Of a DNA stretch of 64,000 bases, positions 11,197 through 21,530 are shown piece by piece. Origin of the DNA: Branchiostoma floridae. Taxonomy: Eukaryota; Chordata; Leptocardii; Amphioxiformes; Branchiostomatidae. Location: NCBI RefSeq assembly GCF_000003815.2, contig NC_049991.1, positions 17,976,647 to 18,040,646 of the forward strand, in the 5' to 3' direction. The position numbers and the translations under genes were made by a program. Position 1 is the first letter of the stretch; each line of letters begins with the position of its first letter. The notes under the pieces were generated by a model. The model did no database searches and was not told the origin of the DNA. It saw only the letters and a list, made by a program, of their open reading frames with translations.

Positions 11197-11365
11197 TGCC
11201 AATGTCAGTGTCGAAATAATCTTATGCTCAGTTCAACTTGCGCGGAACGCGCCGAATGTACCGACACCTTCGGTACTGCCTTCTATAGAATAGCTTTGCG
11301 TTCTATAGAACAGATACTTATAAAGGCGCGAGGCCACTGTAGGGCCAATGTAAGAAAAACGTCAG
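11197..11365 (-). promoter_or_regulatory. Conserved upstream block of V5
   Basis: Nearly identical to 12746-12912 upstream of V6. It contains cgccgaatgtaccgacacc, the palindrome TTCTATAGAA twice (11281-11290 and 11301-11310), and an A/T box cttataaagg at 11317-11326. A promoter role is inferred from position, conservation and the A/T box. The box reads better on the plus strand, so the direction is uncertain. Confidence 0.4.
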
Positions 11366-12077
11366 TACTAAAAGCAGCAAAGACATTCAGTTTTGAAGCG
11401 TCGATGTCCCAGAGTGCACACAATGACTATGTATATATCGTATATATCCATACTCATAGATGTGACAAACAAATGACAAATTGTCACCAACCGAGCGTTA
11501 TGGCATACAGGCTGCACCGTCAAAGTTAAACAAGACTCGACGTTACGTTAATGACCGTGGTAGGTCTGTATGTACGTAGGTAATTAACAGTAGACGAGTA
11601 GTTCAGAGAAATCAATTTTCAGTATTATTGCCTTGGTGAGATGAAATTTTTGCTGATTATGTACATTTCTTAACTTACTGGTCCTAAGCATATCTATTAT
11701 TCTTACCGCCAAAGTTTAGCGCTTGTTGAGCTTACAAGTCAAGGACTTTCTGGACAGAAGGAAGCCGTTTCCATAGAAAAATTTACATATCCGAGTGTTA
11801 ATTGGACAAGACACGAACCCAAAGATGTCCTCTTACGCGTCCGCAAGACGACATATTAAAACGACAGTGCCTATTGAAGCAGGGGGATGTAAGCTCGGAG
11901 TTAAAGAAAATACAAGAACAAAGAGAGTTGTACCGTAATCGTATATAGACCTGTCTTTCACTCCGTTTGTATCCGCTTGTTTGCATATGTATGTGTGTAT
12001 GTATGTAGAAGACCGTACGAAAGTCGCTGTTCCTTTGTTCTGTCAATAAAGATGATCAAGCATATGGCCATTTGCAT
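11366..12077. other. Intergenic, V5-V6
   Basis: Duplicated unit sequence with close copies at about 12925-13249 and 13813-14220. At 11697-11699 it preserves the empty TTA target that is filled by a MITE in the copy at 13247. No gene seen. Confidence 0.55.
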
Positions 12078-12676
12078 TTATCTTTGCTGTCCTAGGTTTG
12101 ACATCATCTCTTGATACTGGGGACTGGACATCATCTGCTGAAGTTGAGGGTTTTGCTGGGCGAGGTTTGCCATCATCTGTTGATATTGTGGGTTAGACAT
12201 CATCTGCTGAACTTGAGGGTTCGACATCATCTCTCGTTGTTGTTGCTGCATCCTCTGTTGAAATTGAGGGTCTTGCATTTGTTGGCTGAGCGCAGATAGC
12301 ATCCGTTGCTGGCCTACCACAGTCAGACCGTGCATGGTTGTGCCGTCCGACTGCACCGTCGGCCCTCCCACCTGTTGTGCCTGTGTGTGTGGGTTGTTCC
12401 GGGCCTCTTCCCTGACATTATATGACAGTGCGATCGTCACTAAAAAGAGGAAACCAGCGAAGCCGAGACAGCAGTACCCTGCAATGGTCAGACCCCCCGG
12501 TTCGCAGCAGAACATCGCTGTCAGGGGAGGAGTAGCATGAAGGTCAACAAACCGGCCAGTCTCTGGATTCTTTGTGTCCGCGTGAGCGGTCCTGCTTCAA
12601 CACCGAGACCGGGTGACGCCCCTCCCCAGCCGCGGTATCCAGAAAAAGGGTGGTGCCGTCCTGCTGTCACATACAT
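12078..12676 (-). pseudogene. V6: decayed two-TM variable exon
   Basis: A close copy of V5/V7 with three lesions. First, the MGKGE start is replaced by AACAGTAAAGGCGAG, as in V5, leaving only a downstream ATG at 12676. Second, where V7 reads gtcagggtgataccaggg, V6 reads gtcaggggagg on the plus strand. This is a net 10-base loss that shifts the frame between TM1 and TM2. Third, the donor is AG|ATAAAT instead of AG|GTAA, at 12081-12080. The remaining open frame, 12515-12078, holds TM2 and an intact Gln repeat tail. It is most likely a pseudogene. A sequencing error could explain the deletion but not all three changes. Confidence 0.75.
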
Positions 12677-12745
12677 CTCGCCTTTACTGTTCACCCGTTG
12701 ATACGCCTGGCAGCGGTAGTGGCATGGCTTACTGTGGGATCGGCT

Positions 12746-12912
12746 TGCCCATGTCAGTGTCGAAATAATATTATGCTCAGTTCAAATCACACGAAACGCG
12801 CCGAATGTACCGACACCTTCGGTACCGCCTTTTGTAGAATAGCTTTGCGTTCTATAGAACAGCTAATTATAAAGACGCGAGGCTTTAGGGCTACTGTAAG
12901 AAAATCGTCAGT
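12746..12912 (-). promoter_or_regulatory. Upstream block of V6 (paralogue of V5 block)
   Basis: Shares cgccgaatgtaccgacacc, gaatagctttgcg, TTCTATAGAA and attataaaga with the V5 block at almost the same distance from the coding exon. Confidence 0.35.
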
Positions 12913-13249
12913 ACTAAAAGCAGGAAAGACATTCATTTTGAAGCGTCGATGTCACAGAGTGTACACAAGAAGGACTATGTATATATCGTATATATCCATA
13001 CTCATAGATGTGACAAACAAATGACAAATTGTCGCCAACCGAGCGTTATGGCATACAGGCTGCACCGTCAAAGTTAAACAAGACTCGACGTTACGTTAAT
13101 GACCGTGGTAGGTCTGTATGTACGTAATAGGTAATTAACAGTAGACGAGTAGTTCAGAGAAATCAATTTTCAGCATTATTGCCCTGGTGAGATGAAATTT
13201 TGCTGATTATGTACATTTCTTAACTTACTGGTCCTAAGCATATCTATTA
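12913..13249. other. Intergenic, V6-V7, proximal part
   Basis: Unit sequence homologous to 11366-11700, interrupted at 13249 by a MITE. No gene. Confidence 0.5.
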
Positions 13250-13812
13250 GGCCCCGTTCATGATGCAAAAATTAATGCGGATGCATCCGCATGTGCGTCC
13301 ATCCGATCATGATCCGCATGCAAACGGTTTACAGTTTGTGTCCACGATGCCAACGGGCAATCCGTTTCAGATCCGCGTCAGGGAATTAGAACATTACGCA
13401 ACAACAGAACATTGCGAAAAAGATGGCGGATCCCCAGCTGTTCTTGTTAGTGTTTTTCCTGAAAATGCTGTGTGCCCGCGGAAGGGAACGTACGAGGCGG
13501 CAGCGACGAAAGGTTTTGTGCCTTGACCTGGCTGCCGCCAGATGCGGCCGCTAAAATTTCACAGTTTCCCGCGTCACGGCGCGAACTTTGACCCCACGTT
13601 ACCCGGATGTAATGCGGATTCACGCCTCATTTGCGTTCATGATGACAGTTCGCAAATGCGGATTTAAAAAAATCCGTTTCAAATCCACCTCCCGAGGTGG
13701 TCCCGAAAAATCCACATCAAATCCGTTTCGGAGCATTCATGATGAGAAATTTATCAGCATCGGCCAAAAATGCGGATCCATCCGCATTAATTTTTGCATC
13801 ATGAACGGGGCC
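13250..13812. mobile_element. PIF/Harbinger-like MITE, 563 bp, with paralogous empty site
   Basis: Terminal inverted repeats of about 40 bp, with ends GGCCCCGTTCATGATGC and its reverse complement. Inner repeats of atgcggat/atccgcat occur. It is flanked by TTA on both sides (13247-13249 and 13813-13815). The paralogous unit at 11691-11705 reads ctattattctta with a single TTA, so this is a clean insertion. The open frames inside have no transposase features. Confidence 0.88.
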
Positions 13813-14229
13813 TTATTCTTACCGCCAAAGTTTATCGTTTGTTGAGTTTACAAGTCAAGGTCAATAATTACGACTTTCTGGACAGAAGGAAGCCTTTTCC
13901 ATAGAAAAATTAACATATCCGAGTGTTAATTGGACAAGACACGAACCCAAAGTCGTTCTCTTACGCATCCGGAAGACGACACATTAAAACGACAGTGCCT
14001 ATTGAAGCAGGGGGATGTAAGCTCAGAAGAAAATACAAGAACATACAAGAACAAAGAAAATACAAGAACAAAGAGAATTGCACCGTAATCGTATATAGAC
14101 CTGTCTTTCACTCCGTTTGTATCCGCCTGTTTGCATATGTATGTATGTAATATGTAGAAGACATTGCGAAAGTCACTGTACTTTCGTTGTGTCAATAAAG
14201 ATCATTAAGCATATGGCCATTAGCATTAC
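13813..14229. other. Intergenic, V6-V7, distal part
   Basis: Continuation of the duplicated unit (compare 11700-12077), with a short local duplication of acaagaacaaagaaaat at about 14035-14075. No gene. Confidence 0.5.
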
Positions 14230-14858
14230 CTTTGTTGCCCTAGGTTTGACATCATCTCTTGATATTGGGGGCTGGACATTGCTTGTTGAAGCTGAGGGTT
14301 TTGCTGAGCGAGGTTTGCCATCATCTGTTGATACTGAGGACTAGCCATCATCTCTCGCTGTTGCTGTTGAACTTGAGGGTCTTGCAATTGTTGAAAGAGC
14401 GCAGACATCATCTGTTGAAGCTGAGGGTTTTGTTGCTGCTGTTGCAGACCAAGAACAGTCAGACCGTGCATGGTTGTACCGTCCGACTGCACCGTCACCC
14501 CTCTCACCTGTTGTGCTTGAGTGGTGGTGGGGTTGTTCCGGGCCTCTTCCCTGACCTTATGCGACAGCACGATCGAGACCAGAAAGAGTAGACCCGAGAA
14601 GCCGAGACAGCAGTACCCGGCAATGGCCGGACCGTCCGGTTCGCAGCAGAACATCGCCGTCAGGGTGATACCAGGGATGAGTAGCATGAAGGTCAACAAA
14701 CCGACCTGTCTCTGGTTTCTCTGTGTCCGTGTTAGCGATCCTGCCCCGGCACGGAACGCGAGTGACGCCCCTCCTCCACCATGGTGCCTCCGATTGTGGT
14801 GGTGTCGTCCGCCAACACGGCGTCTTCCCGCTCTTCCCCGCCTCTCGCCTTTACCCAT
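14230..14858 (-). CDS. V7: two-TM, Gln-rich variable exon, phase-2 donor
   Basis: ATG of MGKGERRGR. The exon codes 209 residues plus two bases. The head contains GGRHHHNRRHHGGGG. SLTRTQRNQR precedes TM1 (about 52-71), and TM2 is about 78-99. Then HKVREEARNNP, a VTVQSDGTTMHGLTV segment shared with V5, V6 and V9, and a Gln-rich tail of NPQ/SPQxQQMM repeats ending SNLGQQ. The donor is AG|GTAATG with GT at 14229-14228, phase 2. It is the only subfamily II member with an intact canonical start, so it is the reference for the damage in V5 and V6. Confidence 0.75.
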
Positions 14859-15680
14859 TCTTAAGACAAAGCTTTAGAGTCACCTTCAGCAAATCGCCAA
14901 CACTAGAAGCGGATTGAACACTTACGTTTGGAAGCGCCGGTGTCACAGAGTGCTACGAGAGCACACAATGAGGATTATGTATGTAGATGTATCCACGTGA
15001 CATAGAAAACAAACAGGTGTTGGTACGCCAGCCAAGCGTTACGGCCTACAGGACGTACTCAGGTTAAAAATAAACAAGCCCTACGTCACTCTCTGACAGG
15101 ATAGGATTATCTGCAAAGGGATATCACGGTAGTTGAAGGAAGAGGGGGAAGCAATGCTCGTTACAATATCTTGGACGTCAACATGCTGTAGAAAGCCCAC
15201 ACACCAACTTTTACATGTCACATTGTATTAGGGTTGCGACAGGGGCACGGAATTTGCGTGCCATTCCAGGGTGATAAACAGACAACCATCCATTACCAAA
15301 CAAAGCTATGCACGCTATGCTGTGTGTTGGTTAGTGTCATTGCTTAGATCATACTATTTTATGTTGAAGAAATAGTACACATGGGATTAGCTCTAATAAA
15401 CTCGTCAAACTTCTTCGAAGGGCGGGATGTAATAAAGCGTAAATACAAGCCCCGCCCATCCCATTACGTGTTGTCCAGGCCATTTGAAACTGTTTAAATC
15501 TTCACCAGGGTACGCAGAAAATCAAGTAAAAGTAATTTTGATTATGACTGCATTCCCTATTATGTTAATTACTTTTTCATTTTAGTATTTTACAGTGTAA
15601 ATTTTACAACTTATTATTTTCTCTGTATTATCTTAGATATAGTAGTACATTTGTAACTGTGGAAACATACTTTGACTTGA
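14859..15680. other. Intergenic, V7-V8
   Basis: No gene is recognised. It lacks the long upstream block seen at V5 and V6, so V7's promoter must differ or is truncated. Confidence 0.45.
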
Positions 15681-15776
15681 TTTGAATTACTCGGCTGTAT
15701 AGAGAGAAATACAGCCAGGGATACCCAGCTAGCCGGAGGCTATTATCAAGGGCTAGCCTGGGTAACAATACAACAA
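15681..15776 (-). repeat. Dispersed repeat (inverse copy of 36411-36512)
   Basis: About 95 bp containing gccggaggctattatcaagg and a ggctgtata...tacagcc stem. It matches 36411-36512 in the opposite orientation. It has the size and tail of a short retroposon end, but no promoter boxes are identified. It overlaps the non-spliced extension of the V8 frame. Confidence 0.6.
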
Positions 15777-15832
15777 AACAATATCTCTGTGTTTGGGGAG
15801 GTAACAAAGGAAAATACACCAGAGATACATAC

Positions 15833-16425
15833 GTCATGTTTGACCAGTCGGTCGCAGCATTCCCGCCAGTTTGGTTAGACATGGCTGTCATCATGTTTGT
15901 CACCATGTCAATGACAGTTTGCCCGTCTTGGTTGACGGTTGTCGTGGTCACGGTCGCCGTCCCCGTGGCGTCGCTGATGACGGTAACCCCCGGCTGTCCC
16001 TGTGCTTGTGCACCGGCGGCGCGATTCTCTTTCCACTGCCGGTTACAGGACCACAAGCCGACCAGGAAAAGCAAAAATCCGACGCCTAGAACACATGCAC
16101 CCACAGCTACCACGCCGCTACCCGTGGAGGCGAATATAGCCGTAAGCATGATGCCGACTCCGATCATGAAAAATCCAAAGAAGCACAGACATATGCCGAG
16201 AACAGTTTTCTGGGGAGTCCCGGGCCCAATATGTATCGTCCCTCCGCCTCCACGTCTCGCCCCTCTACTGCGAAAGATATGTCCTCGGCGGGCTCGTGCG
16301 TGGTGGAGGTGCCCGATGTGATGCCGGTGGCCGGCACGGTGACGGTGGCCGGCAGCTCGGCGGTGCCCCCCGGCCCTTCGCCCGCCGGCCCTTCGCCCGC
16401 CGCCCCGCCTCTCACCTTTCCCCAT
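15833..16425 (-). CDS. V8: two-TM variable exon, phase-2 donor
   Basis: ATG of MGKGERRGG. The exon codes 197 residues plus two bases. The head is exceptionally rich in Arg/Gly/His (residues 1-60, with HRHRAGHRHH). TM1 is about 75-98 (ending GIMLTAIFAS) and TM2 about 104-126 (VAVGACVLGVG), followed by CNRQWKENR. The tail is Thr/Val/Asn-rich with VNQDGQTV and few Gln. The donor is AC|GTATGT with GT at 15832-15831, again splitting a codon after two bases. Unspliced, the open frame runs to 15628 through repeat DNA, which argues that the spliced form is the real one. First member of subfamily III. Confidence 0.72.
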
Positions 16426-16851
16426 CGGAAATCACTGATTGTTGTTGATGTTGTCAACGGTTGTAGTAGTCTGTAGTCCGTTGTAGCAACCACCTGTCGT
16501 GGGTGACAGCTCTTTACGACTCTTGAAGTCTTGTTTTAACTGCTCTGCTAAAGAAAGTCTCCAAGTTCCAGCTTTCGACACTCGAGCTCTCTCAACTTTT
16601 CGTTTAGCTGAGCATCACCTACACCAAGAGCCCTGTAATGCGTACTAATGGTTTACAAACGTCAACTCGTCTCTCCCCACCACTTGTTGATGGTTGTCGT
16701 GGGTCAGTGCCCTAATTAAAGGTATTGTCCTGGGATCCGGTGACGCCTCCTTATTAGATCCAAGTCAAACACTCCAACCTACTGCACATACGAGGCACTA
16801 CGAGGCAGAATACAAACTACGCTATATAGCAAATACAGGAAGTTTGGGAAG
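16426..16851. other. Proximal upstream region of V8
   Basis: Shares segments with DNA upstream of V9 (gatccaagtcaaacactc and gaggcactacga). No gene. Confidence 0.45.
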
Positions 16852-16890
16852 GTGTGGCCTGACCCAGAAAGGTCACAGAATCCCAGAATG
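16852..16890 (-). promoter_or_regulatory. Conserved TGACCC-n4-AGGTCA element upstream of V8
   Basis: TGACCCAGAAAGGTCA at 16860-16875, within gtgtggcctgacccag. It is repeated upstream of V9 (18945-18960) and in altered form at 21015-21030 and 21325-21340. Two AGGTCA-like half-sites point away from each other with a four-base gap, a nuclear-receptor-like arrangement; that reading is inference. Confidence 0.4.
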
Positions 16891-17208
16891 GTATCGCACC
16901 GGAGTTTTGCCTAGCTCCTGTCAGCCACGGTGCCGTCTGTGTAGGATCTATGGTACTAAATGTTGCTTGATGTGTACTTAAAATATGTTTAGTTTCTCAG
17001 CAGACAGAATAATCGCAAATTCAGCCGATAGATGAAAACCGGAATCTAATGAATGAAGACCTTTCTTGCACATTTTTGCCCCACTTGGCTAATAATGAAG
17101 ATGCCATGATGATGACTTCTGCAAAGTAATGGGTCTCAGCGAATGGTTACCAGATATCTTGTGACTGACTGGCCAAGAGTCAATTGTTCAAAGCCGTCAA
17201 CCCAGGAA
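16891..17208. other. Intergenic, distal upstream of V8
   Basis: Nothing recognised. Confidence 0.4.
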
Positions 17209-17430
17209 TACTGTAAATGCAGACACTTTTGCGGTGTTTTGATATTCACGGTTTTGGCAGCAGTGGCCGCTTTATCGCGAACTTAAAACCACCGTGAATA
17301 TTTTTCCATGGCAGTAAGAGACTACAGTGTATGGTGCTACCGCGAAATTAAAACCGCCGCGAAAAGTCCTTTTCCCGCTACCGCGAAAAATAAATCCCCG
17401 CGAACTTAAATGCTAAACCCATTTACAGTA
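17209..17430. mobile_element. Palindromic MITE, TACTGTAAATGC ends
   Basis: TACTGTAAATGC at the left and ATTTACAGTA at the right, with multiple accgcgaa/ttcgcggt motifs inside. It is longer than the copy at 8048-8171 and related to it. Non-coding. Confidence 0.7.
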
Positions 17431-17711
17431 TGCGTTGCACGGGTATAGTTTTACATACAACTCAGTAAGATGCGTTGTTGATAATACGTATAAGGGCAAT
17501 CATTCGTGGTTGTATACAAGGTATATGACAAGCAAGTGACAATGATAATAGATAAGATCAATAATACACATAAAATGACATACTCTTTCTGTGCTTAGAT
17601 CTATATTCTATCTACCAATTTTCATACGAATACCTGTGACACATACTGTCATACCATTCTGATTTAGTCTGCCCCTCCCTTTATCATCATTAAAATAGGT
17701 ATGATCCATAC

Positions 17712-18529
17712 CTTTGCTGACCCATGCTTGACATCATCTGTTGAAATTGAGGGTTTTGCTCGGCGAGGTTTGACATCAACTCTTGGTATTGTGGGTTAGA
17801 CATCATCGCTTGTTGTTGTTGTTGCATCATCTGTTGAAATTGCGGGTTGGACATCATCTCTTCCTGTTGTTGGCTTAGCGTCTGTTGGAATTGAGGGTCT
17901 TGCATTTGCTGAGCCTGGCTAGACCACATCTGTTGAAACTGAGGGTCTTGCATCATCTCTCGCTGTTGTTGTTGAACTTGAGGGTCCTGCATTTGCTGGA
18001 AGAGCGCAGACATCATCTGTTGAAGCTGAGGGTTTTGTTGCTGCTGTACGCCGACTACAGTCAGACCGTGCATGGTTGTACCGTCCGGCTGCACCGTCAC
18101 CCCTCCCATCTGTTGTTGCGTGCTGCTGACAGTTTGACCATCTTGGTTGAAGGTTGTCGTGGTCACGGTTGCTGTGTCTGTGGCGTCAAATCCCGGCTGC
18201 TGTCCCTGTGTATTGGCGGCGGAACGATCCTTATTCCGCTGTCGGTAACAGCAGCACAAGCCGGCCAGGAAAAGCAGAAACCCGACGACTAGTAAACAGG
18301 CACCCACAGCTACCACGGCGCCACCCGTGGAGGCAAATATAGCGGTGAGCTTGATGCCGATTATGATCATTACAACTCCAGAGATGGACAGACTAATGGC
18401 AATGCCAGTTTTCTTGGAAGTCCCGCGGCCGGGCCCGATACGGTAGCGGACAGCTCTGCGGTGCCCCCCGGCCCGGGCCCTTCGTCCCCCGGCCCTTCGA
18501 CCGCCGCCCAGCCTCACACCCTTCCTCAT
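17712..18529 (-). CDS. V9: two-TM variable exon with longest Gln-repeat tail
   Basis: ATG of MRKGVRLGG, a variant of MGKGERRGG. The exon codes 272 residues plus two bases, the longest of the tandem V exons. The head is Arg/Gly-rich. TM1 is about 43-67 (ending LTAIFAS) and TM2 about 72-94 (VAVGACLLVVG), followed by CCYRQRNK. Then VNQDGQTV-like FNQDGQTV, the VTVQPDGTTMHGLTV segment, and many NPQFQQMM, DPQVQQQQREMM and DPQFQQ repeats ending SSMGQQ. The donor is AG|GTATGG with GT at 17711-17710, phase 2. It combines subfamily III membranes with the subfamily II tail, so it may be a recombinant. The repeats look like STI1/ubiquilin-type NPxxxxMM repeats, which is only a resemblance. Confidence 0.75.
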
Positions 18530-18938
18530 CGTGAACCACCGATCGTTGTTGTTGTAGTCTAGTAGTTGGTTGGAGCAACCACTTGTCGTGGCCGTGGGTG
18601 ACAGTTCTTCACAACTCTTTAACTCTTAAAGCTTGTTTAAACCGCTCTGCTAATCCAAACTGTTTCTTTCCAAACTCCCTATCTGTTCGTTGACCCGAAC
18701 AACACCTTCACTTTAGCCTCGTAATGGTCTACAAACGTCAACTGGCGTCTCCCCGCCAGTTGTTGATAGTTGCCGTGGTTCAAATCCTTAAAGGTACTGT
18801 CCTGGGGTCCAGTGATGCCTCATTATGAGATCCAAGTCAAACACTCAAATCTATACTTCACAGAAAGGACATACGAGGCACTACGACACAGAGTACAAGT
18901 ACGCCGCAGATATAATCAAACAGGAAGCTCGGATAGGT
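18530..18938. other. Proximal upstream region of V9
   Basis: Homologous in patches to 16480-16850 upstream of V8. No gene. Confidence 0.45.
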
Positions 18939-18975
18939 GTGGCCTGACCCAGAGAGGTCATAAAAGCCCAGAGTA
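18939..18975 (-). promoter_or_regulatory. Conserved TGACCC-n4-AGGTCA element upstream of V9
   Basis: TGACCCAGAGAGGTCA at 18945-18960, followed by taaaagcccaga as at V10 (21031-21042). It is about 415 bp upstream of the V9 ATG. The V8 copy has the same spacing. Confidence 0.4.
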
Positions 18976-20022
18976 GTCACGCAACCAGGGTTTTGTCTCG
19001 CGCCTACTAACTACGATTGTTGCCGTGTCAATTTGATTTTTTTGCTGAATTATTAACGCAAATCTCAGGCGATTGATAAAAACCGGGATTTAACAAAATA
19101 TCTTACATGCGTCAAGGTCATATCATGGAAAACAGTGTAATAGTAGAAGTTCCTCATTATTCATTCCAATTAACTGTCAATTTGCATAAATTGCATCTCA
19201 TTGTCGATGTCTTTGTTTAAGCTACAAGTATACCGATTATTTTTGAAACCCTTTGTTTCTTTATTAGGTTATCCTCCTTGAAAGGATCATTCTAAACAGC
19301 CCTGCAGTTCCAGACCGAGCTGCTAGGAGGCCGAAAACTACATTTTCTTCTTCATTACATCACAAGCTATTTGTCACCTGAAAAGCAGAACCATAGCATG
19401 TCCAGGTCAAAAGATACTGCTGCAGTGCCAAGATCAAACACCAGGGGCCCCCTAAAGTTACCTCGACCTTTGTCTTCCCAACATTTATCTACATACGAAG
19501 TATAATTACAATCCATCCAGAGGTTCTAAAGTTATGCTGACCACAAATATCCGGACACACAACCACACAGACAGACAGACAGTCACACCAAAAACTATTC
19601 CTCTATTTTTCATGGAGGTAATGAAGATGGTGATGACTGTCTCACAGCAAAAGGGTCAGGGAATAGTCCTTTACCTATCATGAGACTGACTGGCCAGAAA
19701 GAGTCATTTCAAAGCCGAATCCATTAGAGATATGCATTCAACGGATATCATTTTATAGCTATTTTGTATGAATTATAATGCTACATTTAAGATGCGTTGT
19801 TGACGCGACATTAAGGCCGATTATTTGCGTCAGCTATGTTTAATATTTACGCAAACCGGTGAACATTGCGTAAATAGTTTACAATATAAAACGACAAGCA
19901 AATGACAAGAATCATTATTATACATGTACACAAAATGACACACTCACCCTGTGCTTAAATATTCTATCAATTTTCATACGAATACCACTGATTTCATGAT
20001 GTACATTATAGTAGGTCCATAC
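18976..20022. other. Intergenic, V9-V10
   Basis: AT-rich. A short acagacagacag run lies at about 19568. No gene or terminal exon seen. Confidence 0.45.
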
Positions 20023-20639
20023 CTTTGCTGGCAAATGCTTGACATCATCTGCTGAAATTGAGGATTTTGCTGGGCGAGGTTGGATATGGTCTGTTGAAAT
20101 TGAGGGTTAGACATCATCGCTTGTTGTTGTTGCCGTATCATCTGTTGAAATTGTGGGTTGGACATTATCTCTTGTTGTTGCTGGCGTAGCGTCTGTTGGA
20201 ATTGAGGGTCTTGCATTTGCTGTGCCAGTTCGGACCACATTTGTTGAAACTGTGGGTCTTGCATCATCTGTTGTTGCACGCTGGCAGTTTGCCCATCTTG
20301 GTTGATGGTTGTCGTCGCTGTCCCCGTTGTGTCAATCCCCGGTTGTTCGCGTGCCGCATTGGTGGTGGAGCGCTTGGCATTCTGCTGTCGTTTACACAGC
20401 CAAACGCCTGCTCCTAAAAGCGCAGCCCCGACGCCTAGAACACAGGCACCGACAGCTACCACTCCGCTACCCGTGGTGGCAAACATAGCTGTGAGCATGA
20501 TGCCGATTATGATCATTAAAAATCCAAAGAATGGCAGACAAAATCGAGGATCAGTCTTTCTAGGAGCCATTCCTGTGTGTCTCCCGGTCCTTCGTACATG
20601 TACGCCGCCTCCCCACCGAGCACCTCTAGATCTCTCCAT
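20023..20639 (-). CDS. V10: two-TM, Gln-rich variable exon, phase-2 donor
   Basis: ATG of MERSRGARWGGG; the MGKGE head is replaced. The exon codes 205 residues plus two bases. The head is short and basic. TM1 is about 33-53 (GIMLTAMFAT) and TM2 about 59-81 (VAVGACVLGVG), followed by CKRQQNAKR. Then INQDGQTA, and MQDPQFQQMW, NPQFQQM repeats ending SSICQQ. The donor is AG|GTATGG with GT at 20022-20021, phase 2. It lacks the QSDGTTMHGL segment of V9. Subfamily III. Confidence 0.72.
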
Positions 20640-21530
20640 CTCTTGAAACGCAAATTGTTGCTGTGACTTTTCTCGCGCTGTACGTTATAAGCCCTTAATT
20701 GTTGCGGAGGCCACACAGCTCTATTGAACTGTCGAAGTGTCGTTTAAAATGCTTTACCGAGAACTATTTCCTGTTCCTTTCCAAACTCTGTCACTGACTA
20801 TGCTCTTCGCTGAGTGGATGAGTCACACCCATAACTTGGCAACCTCAGTGCTTATATACGTCAGCAAGGTTTCCTCACTAGTTCTTGTAATACATGTAAC
20901 TGTCGCCAGGGGTAGACAAAATCTATTATTCACTCCAGGTTGGTGTAATATTTTGGTGTTTATTTAAGCCACGCTATGCAATAGTGGGTCAAATTAAAAA
21001 GGGTGACATTAATGTCACCCAGAGAAGTCATAAAGCCCAGAAAGACACCAAGGTTTCGCTTACTACTTTCAACAACGCTGCTTTTAATAGAAACACATAG
21101 ACAATTGTTTTATTTTATTTTATTTTATACGCAACTCACATGAATCCTACGGTGCGCACAAGTGTTTACAAACGGACCCTAAGATTCGTAAGTCATACAC
21201 TTAGGCTGCTTCACAAGTCTGATAGAACCACATAGGAAATATGTAGACTGCTATGAGGTTTGGGAACTACCCACTACGATACCTAGTACAAGACAGGAAG
21301 TTGGGAGAGTGCGAAATGATGACGTCACCCAGAGCAGTCAAATCCAAGAATGGTCTCGCACCGAGGTTTGACTCGCTCTTGTCAACCAGCGGCACAGTTA
21401 GAAATACTGGGAAGTTTTTAATCAAGATGGTGTCTCTGATAAACAACACTTCGTTTACATTTACAGACGAGAGGGTCAAGATGAAAGAAGATATGCCCTG
21501 GATTTTCTATTTGCTAGACATAATTTCTTC
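20640..21530. other. Intergenic, V10-V11
   Basis: No gene seen. It carries two altered copies of the subfamily III upstream element (21015-21030 and 21325-21340). The second may be the relic promoter of a lost exon between V10 and V11. gggtgacattaatgtcaccc at 21001-21020 is a perfect palindrome. Confidence 0.45.

Noticed and set aside
11127-11202. N-terminal extension of V5 beginning MASRFHSK
   Set aside because: The first codon is TTG, not ATG; the homologous position in V7 is 5' UTR.
13260-13526. Open frame inside the 563-bp MITE
   Set aside because: Lies within a non-autonomous element; no transposase motif.
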